Shown here: positions 28,376-35,676 of the stretch, piece by piece
Layout of the letters: each line of letters opens with the position of its first letter
How positions within the stretch are numbered: the first letter of the stretch is position 1
Assembly (NCBI GenBank): GCA_022450045.1
Contig: JAKURD010000005.1
Span: forward strand, 98,024 to 162,023
DNA: 64,000 nucleotides
Source of the DNA: Gracilimonas sp.
GTDB taxonomy: Bacteria > Bacteroidota > Rhodothermia > Balneolales > Balneolaceae
Reading direction: 5' to 3'
The notes under the pieces: model-generated
Database searches by the model: none
What the model was told of the DNA's origin: nothing
The model's input: only the letters and a program-made list of their open reading frames with translations
Position numbers and translations under genes: made by a program

Positions 28376-29743
28376 ATGAGAAAACATGTACTATTGTTTG
28401 CGTTTCTTTTTGCAGGCTTAAGTATGCAGGGCGTATTCGCCCAAACTACACCAGCCCATGCACTAAAGAACGTAACTATTCACCACGCTGATGGTTCCAC
28501 CACTGAATCGGCCACCATTGTTTGGCGGAACGGTGTGATCGAAGCCATTGGAACAAACGCAGCCATCCCTTTTGATGCTTTTGAGATAGACGGCGGCGAC
28601 AGCCTCCATGTATATCCTGGCTTTATTGATGGTTTTTCTACCCTTGGGAGCCCTTCGCTGCCTAAAGGTCAGGATCTGCCTAAATTAGATGATCCCGGCA
28701 ACCCACCTTACTACCGATCCGGGGTACAACCCGAAAGAAAACCTTCTGAGCTTTTAACGGAAGACAAGAATTTTGAAGCAATTATGAAGGTTGGCTTTAC
28801 AACCGCGGCTTTATATCCTGACGGATACATGCTTCCGGGACAGGTTGAAGCTTTCTATCTCTCTTCAAGCCACAACAATGTTGGACTCATAAAAGGACCT
28901 TTGGGATTGGCCGGTTCATTTGACACGGCACCCGGAGGATGGAGTAGTGGAGCTTATCCATCCACTTTAATGGGAGTGATGGCGAAGTTCCGACAGGTAA
29001 TGTTTGATGCAACCGCTCTTCAACAACACATCAAGTATTATGAGCAAAACCCTGAAATGCCGGCTCCGGATCGGGACCGGGTTCTGGAAGCGATGTTTCC
29101 GCTGGTAAACAACTCAACGCCGCTCTTTTTCGAAGTTGATTCGAAGGAACATATTGAACGAATACTTAAAATTCAGGATGAATTTGGTTTCAATGTGGTC
29201 ATCGTATCCGGTAAGGAAGCTTATGCCAAAGCGGATGAATTGAAACGACGAAATATTCCCGTACTGGCCGGCATTGATTTTACCGATATGCCTAAATGGT
29301 ATGCAGAGATGAAAAAGGAAGAAGAAAAAGATGAAGCTGAAGTTGAGCAGGAGGAAGAAGCAGCTGAGGAAGAAGAAATTTCCGAAGAAGAGCAGAACTA
29401 TCGTGAAAAACAGCTGGAAGCCTGGAAAGCGGAAGTGACCAACATCAAAAAACTGATGGATTCCGGTGTTTCTGTAGGATTCTCTTCAGCCGGACTTGAG
29501 CTTAAAGACTTGTCTGCAAAGATCGAAATATTACTGGATGAAGGCGGCCTTAACGAGACTGACCTGGTAACCCTAATGAGTGCCAATACGGCCAACATTT
29601 TAGGATTGAACCGCACACATGGCAGCCTGGAAAGAGGTAAAAACGCCAGTTTCTCGGTATTTGACAAAGCCATGACCGAAGAAAAAGCGAAAGTACTTCA
29701 CAGTATTTCGAATGGCATTATTCACGAATTTAATGGGAATTAA
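28376..29743 (+). CDS. Amidohydrolase-fold protein lacking the HxH motif (first of three)
   Basis: 455 residues with a signal peptide (LLFAFLFAGLSMQGVFAQ), so probably periplasmic. The fold is that of the imidazolonepropionase/dihydroorotase-like amidohydrolases (VYPGFIDGF at the strand-1 position, LMSANTANILGL and GSLERGKNASFSVFD at the end). The strand-1 HxH metal ligands are replaced by GFSTLG, and the later HCH position by FEVDS. A long acidic segment (about 320-350, Glu-rich) is inserted. It is probably a non-catalytic or altered partner of the next protein. The stop is followed by the next ATG after 4 bases. Confidence 0.8.
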   Translation: MRKHVLLFAFLFAGLSMQGVFAQTTPAHALKNVTIHHADGSTTESATIVWRNGVIEAIGTNAAIPFDAFEIDGGDSLHVYPGFIDGFSTLGSPSLPKGQDLPKLDDPGNPPYYRSGVQPERKPSELLTEDKNFEAIMKVGFTTAALYPDGYMLPGQVEAFYLSSSHNNVGLIKGPLGLAGSFDTAPGGWSSGAYPSTLMGVMAKFRQVMFDATALQQHIKYYEQNPEMPAPDRDRVLEAMFPLVNNSTPLFFEVDSKEHIERILKIQDEFGFNVVIVSGKEAYAKADELKRRNIPVLAGIDFTDMPKWYAEMKKEEEKDEAEVEQEEEAAEEEEISEEEQNYREKQLEAWKAEVTNIKKLMDSGVSVGFSSAGLELKDLSAKIEILLDEGGLNETDLVTLMSANTANILGLNRTHGSLERGKNASFSVFDKAMTEEKAKVLHSISNGIIHEFNGN

Positions 29744-29747
29744 GAAG

Positions 29748-31148
29748 ATGAAGAAACTGATAACACTATGTTTGATCCTTGCTTTTTCTACCACTGCTTA
29801 TGCGCAGGAAAAAGGCTCGGTTCTAATTCAAAATGCAACGGTGATCACTGTTACTAACGGTGATCTGGAAGAAACGGATGTTCTGATCCGTGACGGAATT
29901 ATCCGTGAGATCGGGAAAGATCTCAATGCTCCACGCGGGGTTGAGACCGTAGATGCCACCGGTAAATTTGTAATGCCCGGTATCATTGACGCTCACTCTC
30001 ACCTGAATGGAGTAGATATCAATGAAGCTCGAAACCCGGTTACAGCCGAGGTTACCATGGAAGAATCCGTGGATCCCAACGAAGTGGGTATCTATCACGC
30101 GCTGGCCGGTGGAGCAACCACCATTCATCTTATGCACGGTTCTGCCAATGTAATTGGAGGTCAGGGAGAAACTCTGAAACTGCGATATGGAGTTTCACAG
30201 GAAGAAATGAAATTTGAGAATGCCAAGCGCACCATCAAGTTTGCTTTGGGGGAGAATCCTACCCGTGTACACGGGCAAGGAAGCGGTGTACAGCCCCGAA
30301 CCCGAATGGGAGTTGAACAGGTTGTTCGCGGCCACTTTGATGAAGCCCTCGATTACAAACGCAAACGGGAAGCCTACCTGGAAGCCAAAGCTCAATACGA
30401 CCGTCGCAGTCGTGGTACGCCTCCGGTTCCTGTTGCAGAAAACCTCAGATATGAAGTGCTTAATGATATCATAGAAGGTGAGATCTTTGTTCACTGTCAC
30501 TCATACCGGGCAGACGAGATCCTGATGTTGATGCGTGTTTTCAATGATTATGGAATTGAGAATTACACCTTTCAGCACGCAAATGAGGCATTCAAAGTAG
30601 CAAATGAATTAGCAAAAAATGGAGCCATGACCTCTGTATTCTCTGACTGGTGGGCTTATAAGTTTGAGGTGTACTACTCAACAGCGTACAATGCTTCTAT
30701 CCTGAATGCCAATGGGGTTGTGAACAGTATTAACAGCGACAATGATCAGTTGCTTAGAACGCTGAATCACGAAGCAGCCAAGGTTGTCCGCTACGGTGAC
30801 ACTTCGGTGAATGATGCCATAAAAATGATCACACTGCATCCCGCCATTCAGTTGGGTATTGATGATCGTGTTGGGAGTATTGAAGAAGGCAAACACGGTG
30901 ATGTAGTAGTTTGGGACGGACATCCGCTCAGTATCTACAGCAAAGCTGAAATGACCTTCGTGGATGGAATCAAATACTTTGACCTGGCGAATGATCCTGA
31001 TGACATGCGTATTCAGATCAATCCCGGCAGCGACTTCGATGACGGTTCCAATTTCCGTAAAATCGTGGATAACAGAGATGAAGATGCCTGCATTCAGGAT
31101 ACATTCATTCTGTTACAGGATCAGGCACAAACACACGCTCATAACTAA
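29748..31148 (+). CDS. Amidohydrolase with intact metal site (second of three)
   Basis: 466 residues from ATG 29748, the start that gives a clean signal peptide (LITLCLILAFSTTAYAQ). The HxH motif is intact in GIIDAHSHLNG, HCH in FVHCHSYRADE, QH in TFQHANEA, and an Asp in INSDNDQLLR. It is therefore the likely catalytic member of this operon. The substrate may be a cyclic amide or peptide-like compound, but cannot be read from the sequence. It is 13 bp before the third member. Confidence 0.9.
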   Translation: MKKLITLCLILAFSTTAYAQEKGSVLIQNATVITVTNGDLEETDVLIRDGIIREIGKDLNAPRGVETVDATGKFVMPGIIDAHSHLNGVDINEARNPVTAEVTMEESVDPNEVGIYHALAGGATTIHLMHGSANVIGGQGETLKLRYGVSQEEMKFENAKRTIKFALGENPTRVHGQGSGVQPRTRMGVEQVVRGHFDEALDYKRKREAYLEAKAQYDRRSRGTPPVPVAENLRYEVLNDIIEGEIFVHCHSYRADEILMLMRVFNDYGIENYTFQHANEAFKVANELAKNGAMTSVFSDWWAYKFEVYYSTAYNASILNANGVVNSINSDNDQLLRTLNHEAAKVVRYGDTSVNDAIKMITLHPAIQLGIDDRVGSIEEGKHGDVVVWDGHPLSIYSKAEMTFVDGIKYFDLANDPDDMRIQINPGSDFDDGSNFRKIVDNRDEDACIQDTFILLQDQAQTHAHN

Positions 31149-31161
31149 ACAGGAGAAAAAC

Positions 31162-32478
31162 ATGAAGAAACTCAATATTTTTGCGGTAATTGTTACTCTG
31201 TTGTTTGGTTTAAACGCCACAGCGGAAGCTCAGATAACCGATAAACCCGGATTTGGCAAGTTTGCCATTACAGGAGCCACCATTCATACCGTAACCAACG
31301 GAACCATTGAAAGTGGTATTATTTTAATTGATGGAGAAGAGATCGCCTTTGTAGGTGAAAATGCCCGAATCACTAATGAATACACTCGCATTGATGCTTC
31401 CGGTAAGCATGTCTATCCTGGTTTCATTGACGGATGGTCCGGACTCGGACTCGTTGAGATATCAGCAGTTCCGGTTACGGTTGATAATGCAGAACTGGGA
31501 CAATTCAATCCACACATGTACGCTTTTACCGCGTTCAACCCACATAGTGCTTCGATACCTGTGACCCGTGTAAGCGGTGTTACAACCGTGCTTTCACACC
31601 CAAGCTCAGGCAGTATTGCCGGTAAAGCTGCAGTAATGGATCTTTGGGGATATTCTCCCGATTCCATGGCTGTAAAGAAAAGTGGAGCCCTGATTATGAA
31701 TCTTCCTTCATCTTCCGGTGGTGGCTGGTGGGATGATCGAAGCGAAGAGGAGATCAAGAAGCAATACGAGCAAAACCTTAAAGAGATCAATGATTTTCTT
31801 GATAAGGCTCGTTTTTATAACCAAATGATGAAAGAATACGAATCCGACCCTTCTAATAAAACAAAACCTGATTACGATCCCCGGATGGAGGCTATGCGTG
31901 AAGTTCTTGCAGGCGATGTTCCTGTAGTCATTTCAGTAAATGATGAGCAGGAGATCCTGGATGCAATCGACTGGATCAAAGACAACGATGACATGAATTT
32001 CATCTTTGAAGGTGTAAGGGAAGGATGGCGCGTAGCTGAAGAAATAGCAGAAGCCGGAGTTCCGGTGCTCACTACCACACTTTACACTCCGAGCCGTGAT
32101 TATGATAATTATCAGCGTCCATACCAAAATCCGGGTCTGATGGCACAAGCAGGAGTAAAAGTGGCCGTTGTCTCTGACGACATTGAAAATTCCCGGAACA
32201 CTCCGTTTGAAGCCGGCTATGCCGCTACTTACGGAATGGGAGTGGAGGAAGCGCTCAAAGCTGTAACCATCTACCCGGCTGAGATCTTTGGTGTGGCTGA
32301 CAGGCTTGGATCACTCGAAGCAGGAAAACAGGCCAACCTTTTCATAGCCGACGGCGATCCTTTTGAGCCCATGACGAACATCGAACAGGTATTCATCAAA
32401 GGATACAAGATCCCGATGGTCAGTCGCCATATTCAACTCTATCAGGAATTTTTGGACAGGGATGCGGTTAATGAGTAG
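31162..32478 (+). CDS. Amidohydrolase-fold protein lacking the HxH motif (third of three)
   Basis: 438 residues from ATG 31162, with a good ribosome-binding site (AGGAG) and a signal peptide (IFAVIVTLLFGLNATAEAQ). The strand-1 position reads GFIDGWSGLG instead of GxxDxHxH, and the next His pair is VISVNDEQE. The C-terminal GSLEAGKQANLFIADGDPFEP is typical of the family. Like the first member it is likely not a metal hydrolase on its own. An intrinsic terminator follows, so the three genes form one operon. Confidence 0.8.
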   Translation: MKKLNIFAVIVTLLFGLNATAEAQITDKPGFGKFAITGATIHTVTNGTIESGIILIDGEEIAFVGENARITNEYTRIDASGKHVYPGFIDGWSGLGLVEISAVPVTVDNAELGQFNPHMYAFTAFNPHSASIPVTRVSGVTTVLSHPSSGSIAGKAAVMDLWGYSPDSMAVKKSGALIMNLPSSSGGGWWDDRSEEEIKKQYEQNLKEINDFLDKARFYNQMMKEYESDPSNKTKPDYDPRMEAMREVLAGDVPVVISVNDEQEILDAIDWIKDNDDMNFIFEGVREGWRVAEEIAEAGVPVLTTTLYTPSRDYDNYQRPYQNPGLMAQAGVKVAVVSDDIENSRNTPFEAGYAATYGMGVEEALKAVTIYPAEIFGVADRLGSLEAGKQANLFIADGDPFEPMTNIEQVFIKGYKIPMVSRHIQLYQEFLDRDAVNE

Positions 32479-32530
32479 TAATTGAGAGTTGATGGAGTAA
32501 TTTAGCACTGTACAACGTTATATTTTAGTT

Positions 32531-32563
32531 AAACCCCGTGCATTAGGTTGTTCGGGGTTTTTT
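32531..32563 (+). terminator. Intrinsic terminator of the amidohydrolase operon
   Basis: AAACCCCG (32531-32538) pairs with CGGGGTTT (32553-32560), followed by T residues. Confidence 0.85.
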
Positions 32564-32654
32564 GCTGAAAAGAAATGTCATTACGAATGTGAAATATGAA
32601 GGCAGGATATGATCATGGCGCACAAGAGGTAGCGGAGGAGGATTTGCCCATGTT

Positions 32655-33009
32655 AAAGTGAGTTCGAGATAAAGAATGTTAGAATAGCTGCAAGATCCAC
32701 CTGACAGATACCACGTCTGATGGATGGGGCTGATCGATGATACAGACGCAGAATGCTGGATTAGGATACGAACTGAACATGGTGTCCTAATCAAGCAATC
32801 GGTCAGATGGACTTGGAGCCATCGGACCGGGAGGTAGATTAAAGAACCACGAATTCGATCTGATGGATTACCCATTTGATCGATGGATTAGGCCCCTGAA
32901 GGAATACATAGAGGAAGATCAGGCCAAGGTTCCCCAAATCAAACAATAGGTCAGACAGACCTGGGGCCGTCAGGCTGGCTCGATTCCAATAGATCATATT
33001 CAGCTTAAA
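32655..33009 (+). repeat. Degenerate copy 1 of the AACGTGAGTTC miniature element
   Basis: The first ~78 bp, from the AAAGTGAGTTCGAGATAA end, closely match the left part of the 35464-35642 element over 76 bp. The right end is not clean (CATATTCAGCTTAAAG instead of the AACGTGAGTTC inverted repeat). Inside, an element of about 39 bp with GGTCAGAYRGACYTGGRGCC occurs twice (32789-32827 and 32937-32975) and again, shortened, in the 35.5-kb copy. No gene is seen here. It looks like a decayed or recombined copy. Confidence 0.6.
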
Positions 33010-33050
33010 GATCATATGTTATTCATGCAAACTTTTCTCAGCTGAAAGAT

Positions 33051-33251
33051 TTTGACACGCTAACATATCAGACACGAAAGTAAAGGTCCTTAAATTCCTG
33101 GCCGAGAGGAAATTCACATAAAGGGATCTCTAAAGAGGTGTATTTATCGGGAGGTGGAATCAGATATCATATCCGTAACATTTATAATAAGCTGGACGTG
33201 AGCAACAAAAGTGAAGCGGTGGCAAAAGCGCTGCGGGATAAATTAATCTGA
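33051..33251 (+). pseudogene. Decayed C-terminal domain of a LuxR/NarL-type response regulator
   Basis: Translated with two frame shifts, the segment reads DTLTYQT, then VKVLKFLAE, then HKGISKEVYLS, then GGIRYHIRNIYNKLDV and NKSEAVAKALRDKLI, ending at TGA 33249-33251. This matches the HTH end of the intact regulator at 38631-39275 (IGKEIYLSVDGVRHHIRNIYQKLEV). The receiver domain is not recognisable upstream. It is a remnant of a second copy of that regulator in the repeat island. Confidence 0.75.
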
Positions 33252-33271
33252 AAGTTAAAAGAAAAGACCTT

Positions 33272-33297
33272 AAAACCGCATAACCATGTAGTGCATT
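33272..33297. promoter_or_regulatory. Palindromic site A (CCRCAT-N4-ATGYRG)
   Basis: CCGCAT-AACC-ATGTAG, about 20 bp after the stop of the regulator remnant. The surrounding 26 bp align with sites at 38559 and 39289 that flank the intact regulator. Confidence 0.45.
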
Positions 33298-33444
33298 CCT
33301 CTCAGATGTTACCGATAATTGGGGCGTATCATATAAATATGGTTTGGGTTTTTAGGGGAACATTTTAGAGTAGTGAATATAATTTCATTCTAACCTAACG
33401 TGAGTTCTATTAGACTTCCCTTGACTTGTCAAAGTAGATAAACT

Positions 33445-33641
33445 GGTTATTTTTACCTAATAACCAGCCAGCCACAGAAAGGCTAAACGTGAGTTCAGAG
33501 CATAAAGACTCTACATCTCGAATGAGCCCCTGTGGCTGATTTACTTCTATTACTTCATTCTAAATAGCATCCCAGTCCTTGCCTTCAAAGACAAACAGAC
33601 TACTAATAGAATCAGAAGCAGTAATAGTAAGCTGGTTGATT
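33445..33641 (+). ncRNA. Candidate IS110 bridge RNA (seekRNA)
   Basis: Three structures can be drawn in order. First, a 5' hairpin GGTTAT/ATAACC (33445-33465). Second, a stem CAGCCACAG/CTGTGGCTG (33469-33477, 33530-33538) with inner stems GGCT/AGCC and AGAG/CTCT, leaving an internal loop. Third, a stem CTATTAC/GTAATAG (33547-33553, 33621-33627) with cap AGTC/GACT. Loop 2 strands are AACGTGAGTTC (33486-33496) and ATCTCGAA (33515-33522), matching the target AACGTGAGTTCGAGAT. Loop 3 strands are ATAGCAT (33564-33570) and CTAATAGAAT (33603-33612), matching the element's own right and left ends. This is the known bridge-RNA plan of 5' stem, target loop, donor loop. The RNA ends are not defined. Confidence 0.8.
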
Positions 33642-33669
33642 ACTTCGAACTCTAAAATCATCACTTTTT

Positions 33670-34694
33670 ATGGATACTTCAACTTTGCTTTCCGTTGTGG
33701 ATTGTTACGTAGGTATTGACGTTTCCAAGTCTTGGTTAGACTGTTATTTACGCCCGAAAGGAACACATATATGCACAGATAATACCACAGAAGGATTTTA
33801 ACACATACAAGATTGGCTTATCAATCAAGGTTGTCGCCCTCAAACACCGTTGTGTGTTTGGAAAATACAGGGATCTATGATGATCAGCTGCTGCAGGTCA
33901 TGCATCAGGCAGGCTGGATATGTGCCGTAGAACATACCCGGGTGCTGGAAAAAGTGACTCCTCAACACCATCGTAAGGATGATGGGTTTGATGCGGCTAA
34001 ACTGGCCGAATATGGCTACCGGTACCTGGATGAGTTACACCTATTTCGTCCTACCCGTCGGGTCATCAAGGGCCTTCGGCAATTGTTTAATGAGCGTCGC
34101 CGGTTAGTCGGCCAACGCGCTTCGGTAAAAACAAAACAGACGCAATCGCGTCAATTAACGGTTACCAGTAGCCTTGTCGAGCAAAGCTGGCAGGCTCAAA
34201 TGAATTGTTACAATCACCAAATACAAGCTATAGAACAGCGAATACGTGATTTGATTCACGCTCATGCTCCCATACAACAATACGATGAGGTACTGCAACG
34301 TATCCCTGGAGTGGGTGAGGTGACCTCCTGGATGTGGATCATTCAATTTTATGGAGAGAGCCAACTAGATGCAAGAAGCATTGCCTCCCGGTTTGGATTT
34401 GCTCCTCACACCTATCGCTCAGGAAGTTCAGCACATGGAAAAACGCGCTCTTCCGGTCATGGGGTTTCCCAAATGAGACAGTATATGAGCATGGCCGTAC
34501 GCTCGGCTTGTACGCATTGTAATAAGTTTCGATCCTATAAAGAGCAGAAAGAAATAGAGGGCAAGAATTGGCCTGTTATACGAAATAACACCATTAATAA
34601 GCTTATTAAAATTATGTGTGCGATATGGAATAGTAAGTCCCCATATCAAAAAAATCACACATCCCGATTTGACCAACAAAAAAATGCAGCTTAA
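33670..34694 (+). pseudogene. IS110-family DEDD transposase, inactivated
   Basis: The start ATG 33670 gives DCYVGIDVSKSWLDCYLRPKGTH, the first catalytic Asp region. A TAA at 33799-33801 interrupts what reads as GF-stop-HIQDWLINQG, and about 30 bp later a single-base loss shifts the frame. The remainder continues as NTVVCLENTGIYD (Glu), KDDGFDAAKLAEYG (Asp-Asp) and the C-terminal domain with RIPGVGEVTSWMW and FGFAPHTYRSGSSAHGKT (catalytic Ser region). Two independent lesions argue against programmed frameshifting. Confidence 0.88.
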
Positions 34695-34904
34695 AACTTG
34701 ATAAAGTCATAGCATTCGAGATAAGAACTAAGTTAAAAGGATAAAAATGGATGCGTGTGGTCATTCCCGTGGAAACGGGAATCTAATGGTTGCTATTACT
34801 TCCGTATTCGATACCTGACCAGCCATAAGATTTCGGGCATTCGCCGCGAAATGACCATTCAACGTACTCAACAGATGGTCTTTATATCGAATTCACGTTA
34901 ACCT

Positions 34905-35171
34905 AAAGAACTGCAAAAGTCAGTCCTTGAAATGCCAGGCTTTTATTTTTTACGTCTAAGTTCAACAAGTAAGCGTAACACGAAAAGGTTTTACCCTTAG
35001 AAATTTTACCTACTTGCGAAATATAAAATAGGATATCTAACTATTTAAAACCATAACCTACTTGCAGTTATTGAAATTTGCTGCGTATTTCAAAACAGCA
35101 TAAGTATGTGGTGTCACATCAATAAAAAATTATTACATTTTGTCAAATCTTAACTAAATCGAGAAAATGCT
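34905..35171. other. AT-rich intergenic stretch without recognisable content
   Basis: I see no gene, hairpin with a T-run, or known repeat here. The last 40 bp may hold the promoter of the small gene that follows. Confidence 0.4.
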
Positions 35172-35417
35172 ATGGGGTTAATGTTATCAAATAAAACAGA
35201 GGTTGAAGTAGAAGTTAAAGTAAAAGGAAACACGCTGGGATCAGTAAGAAGTAATGACAGAAGTTCATTTCCACAGGTCCCCCATAATTTAATGGGGCTG
35301 GAACTTACAACTAAGGATAAATGTAATGATCCGATTTACATAAAATTTGATCATATTGTGAATAAGGATGATGATTCTATAATGCACATTTTTGGAGAGT
35401 TGGGACATCCTGAATAG
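35172..35417 (+). CDS. Small hypothetical protein in the repeat island
   Basis: 81 residues starting MGLMLSNKTEVEVEVKVKG. It is polar, with alternating residues suggesting beta-structure, and has no signal peptide or recognised motif. It lies between two miniature elements, with no neighbour on its strand until the histidine kinase. The ribosome-binding site is weak and an alternative internal ATG exists. It may be a real orphan cargo gene or a chance frame. Confidence 0.4.
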   Translation: MGLMLSNKTEVEVEVKVKGNTLGSVRSNDRSSFPQVPHNLMGLELTTKDKCNDPIYIKFDHIVNKDDDSIMHIFGELGHPE

Positions 35418-35463
35418 GGCACAGAATAATCTTATCACAACTGGTTAACTTAATAAGTTAATC

Positions 35464-35642
35464 AACGTGAGTTCGAGATAAAGAATGTTAAAATAGCTAT
35501 TAGATCCATCTGACGGATACCCCGTCTAATGGATAGGGGCTGAATAAAGGTGATAAACTGAATGAAAACGCTCAGACGGACTTTAAGCCGTCAGGCCGTA
35601 ACTCAAAGGGTTTGACAAGGATGATTATATTGAACTCACGTT
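35464..35642 (+). repeat. Miniature inverted-repeat element, copy 2 (intact)
   Basis: 179 bp bounded by perfect inverted repeats AACGTGAGTTC (35464-35474) and GAACTCACGTT (35632-35642). Inside are two imperfect hairpins: ATCCATCTGACGG with CCGTCTAATGGAT, and GACGG with CCGTC (35575-35590 region). No coding capacity. Its left end, AACGTGAGTTCGAGAT, is exactly the sequence that the IS110 guide strands match. It ends 34 bp before the histidine kinase start and could carry part of its promoter. No clear target duplication is seen. Confidence 0.8.
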
Positions 35643-35676
35643 AAATAAATAAACAAGATAAATAGCGTAATTTGGA

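Larger units (their letters stand above)
33408..34717 (+). mobile_element. IS110-group insertion sequence, transposase broken
   Basis: About 1,310 bp. The left boundary follows the TC of AACGTGAGTTC; the right boundary is GTCATAGCATTC before GAGATAA, which continues the interrupted miniature element. The shared TC is the likely core dinucleotide. There are no terminal inverted repeats, and only 23 bp separate the transposase stop from the right end, with a long leader (about 260 bp) upstream of it. That is the layout of the IS110 (not IS1111) group. Boundaries follow from the restored host sequence, not from a database. Confidence 0.85.
33397..34899 (+). repeat. Miniature element copy 3, interrupted by an IS110 element
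   Basis: The left end AACGTGAGTTC is at 33397-33407 and the right end GAATTCACGTT at 34889-34899 (inverted, one mismatch). A 5-bp direct repeat AACCT flanks the pair (33392-33396 and 34900-34904), as expected of a target duplication. Without the inserted IS (33408-34717) the element is about 193 bp, close to the 179 bp of the 35.5-kb copy. No gene lies in its own sequence. The right part carries a perfect hairpin ATTCCCGT/ACGGGAAT (34763-34782). Confidence 0.75.

Noticed and set aside
33670-33850. Programmed frameshift in the IS110 transposase
   Set aside because: A stop codon and a separate frame change about 30 bp apart are both needed; a single slip would not give the conserved sequence.
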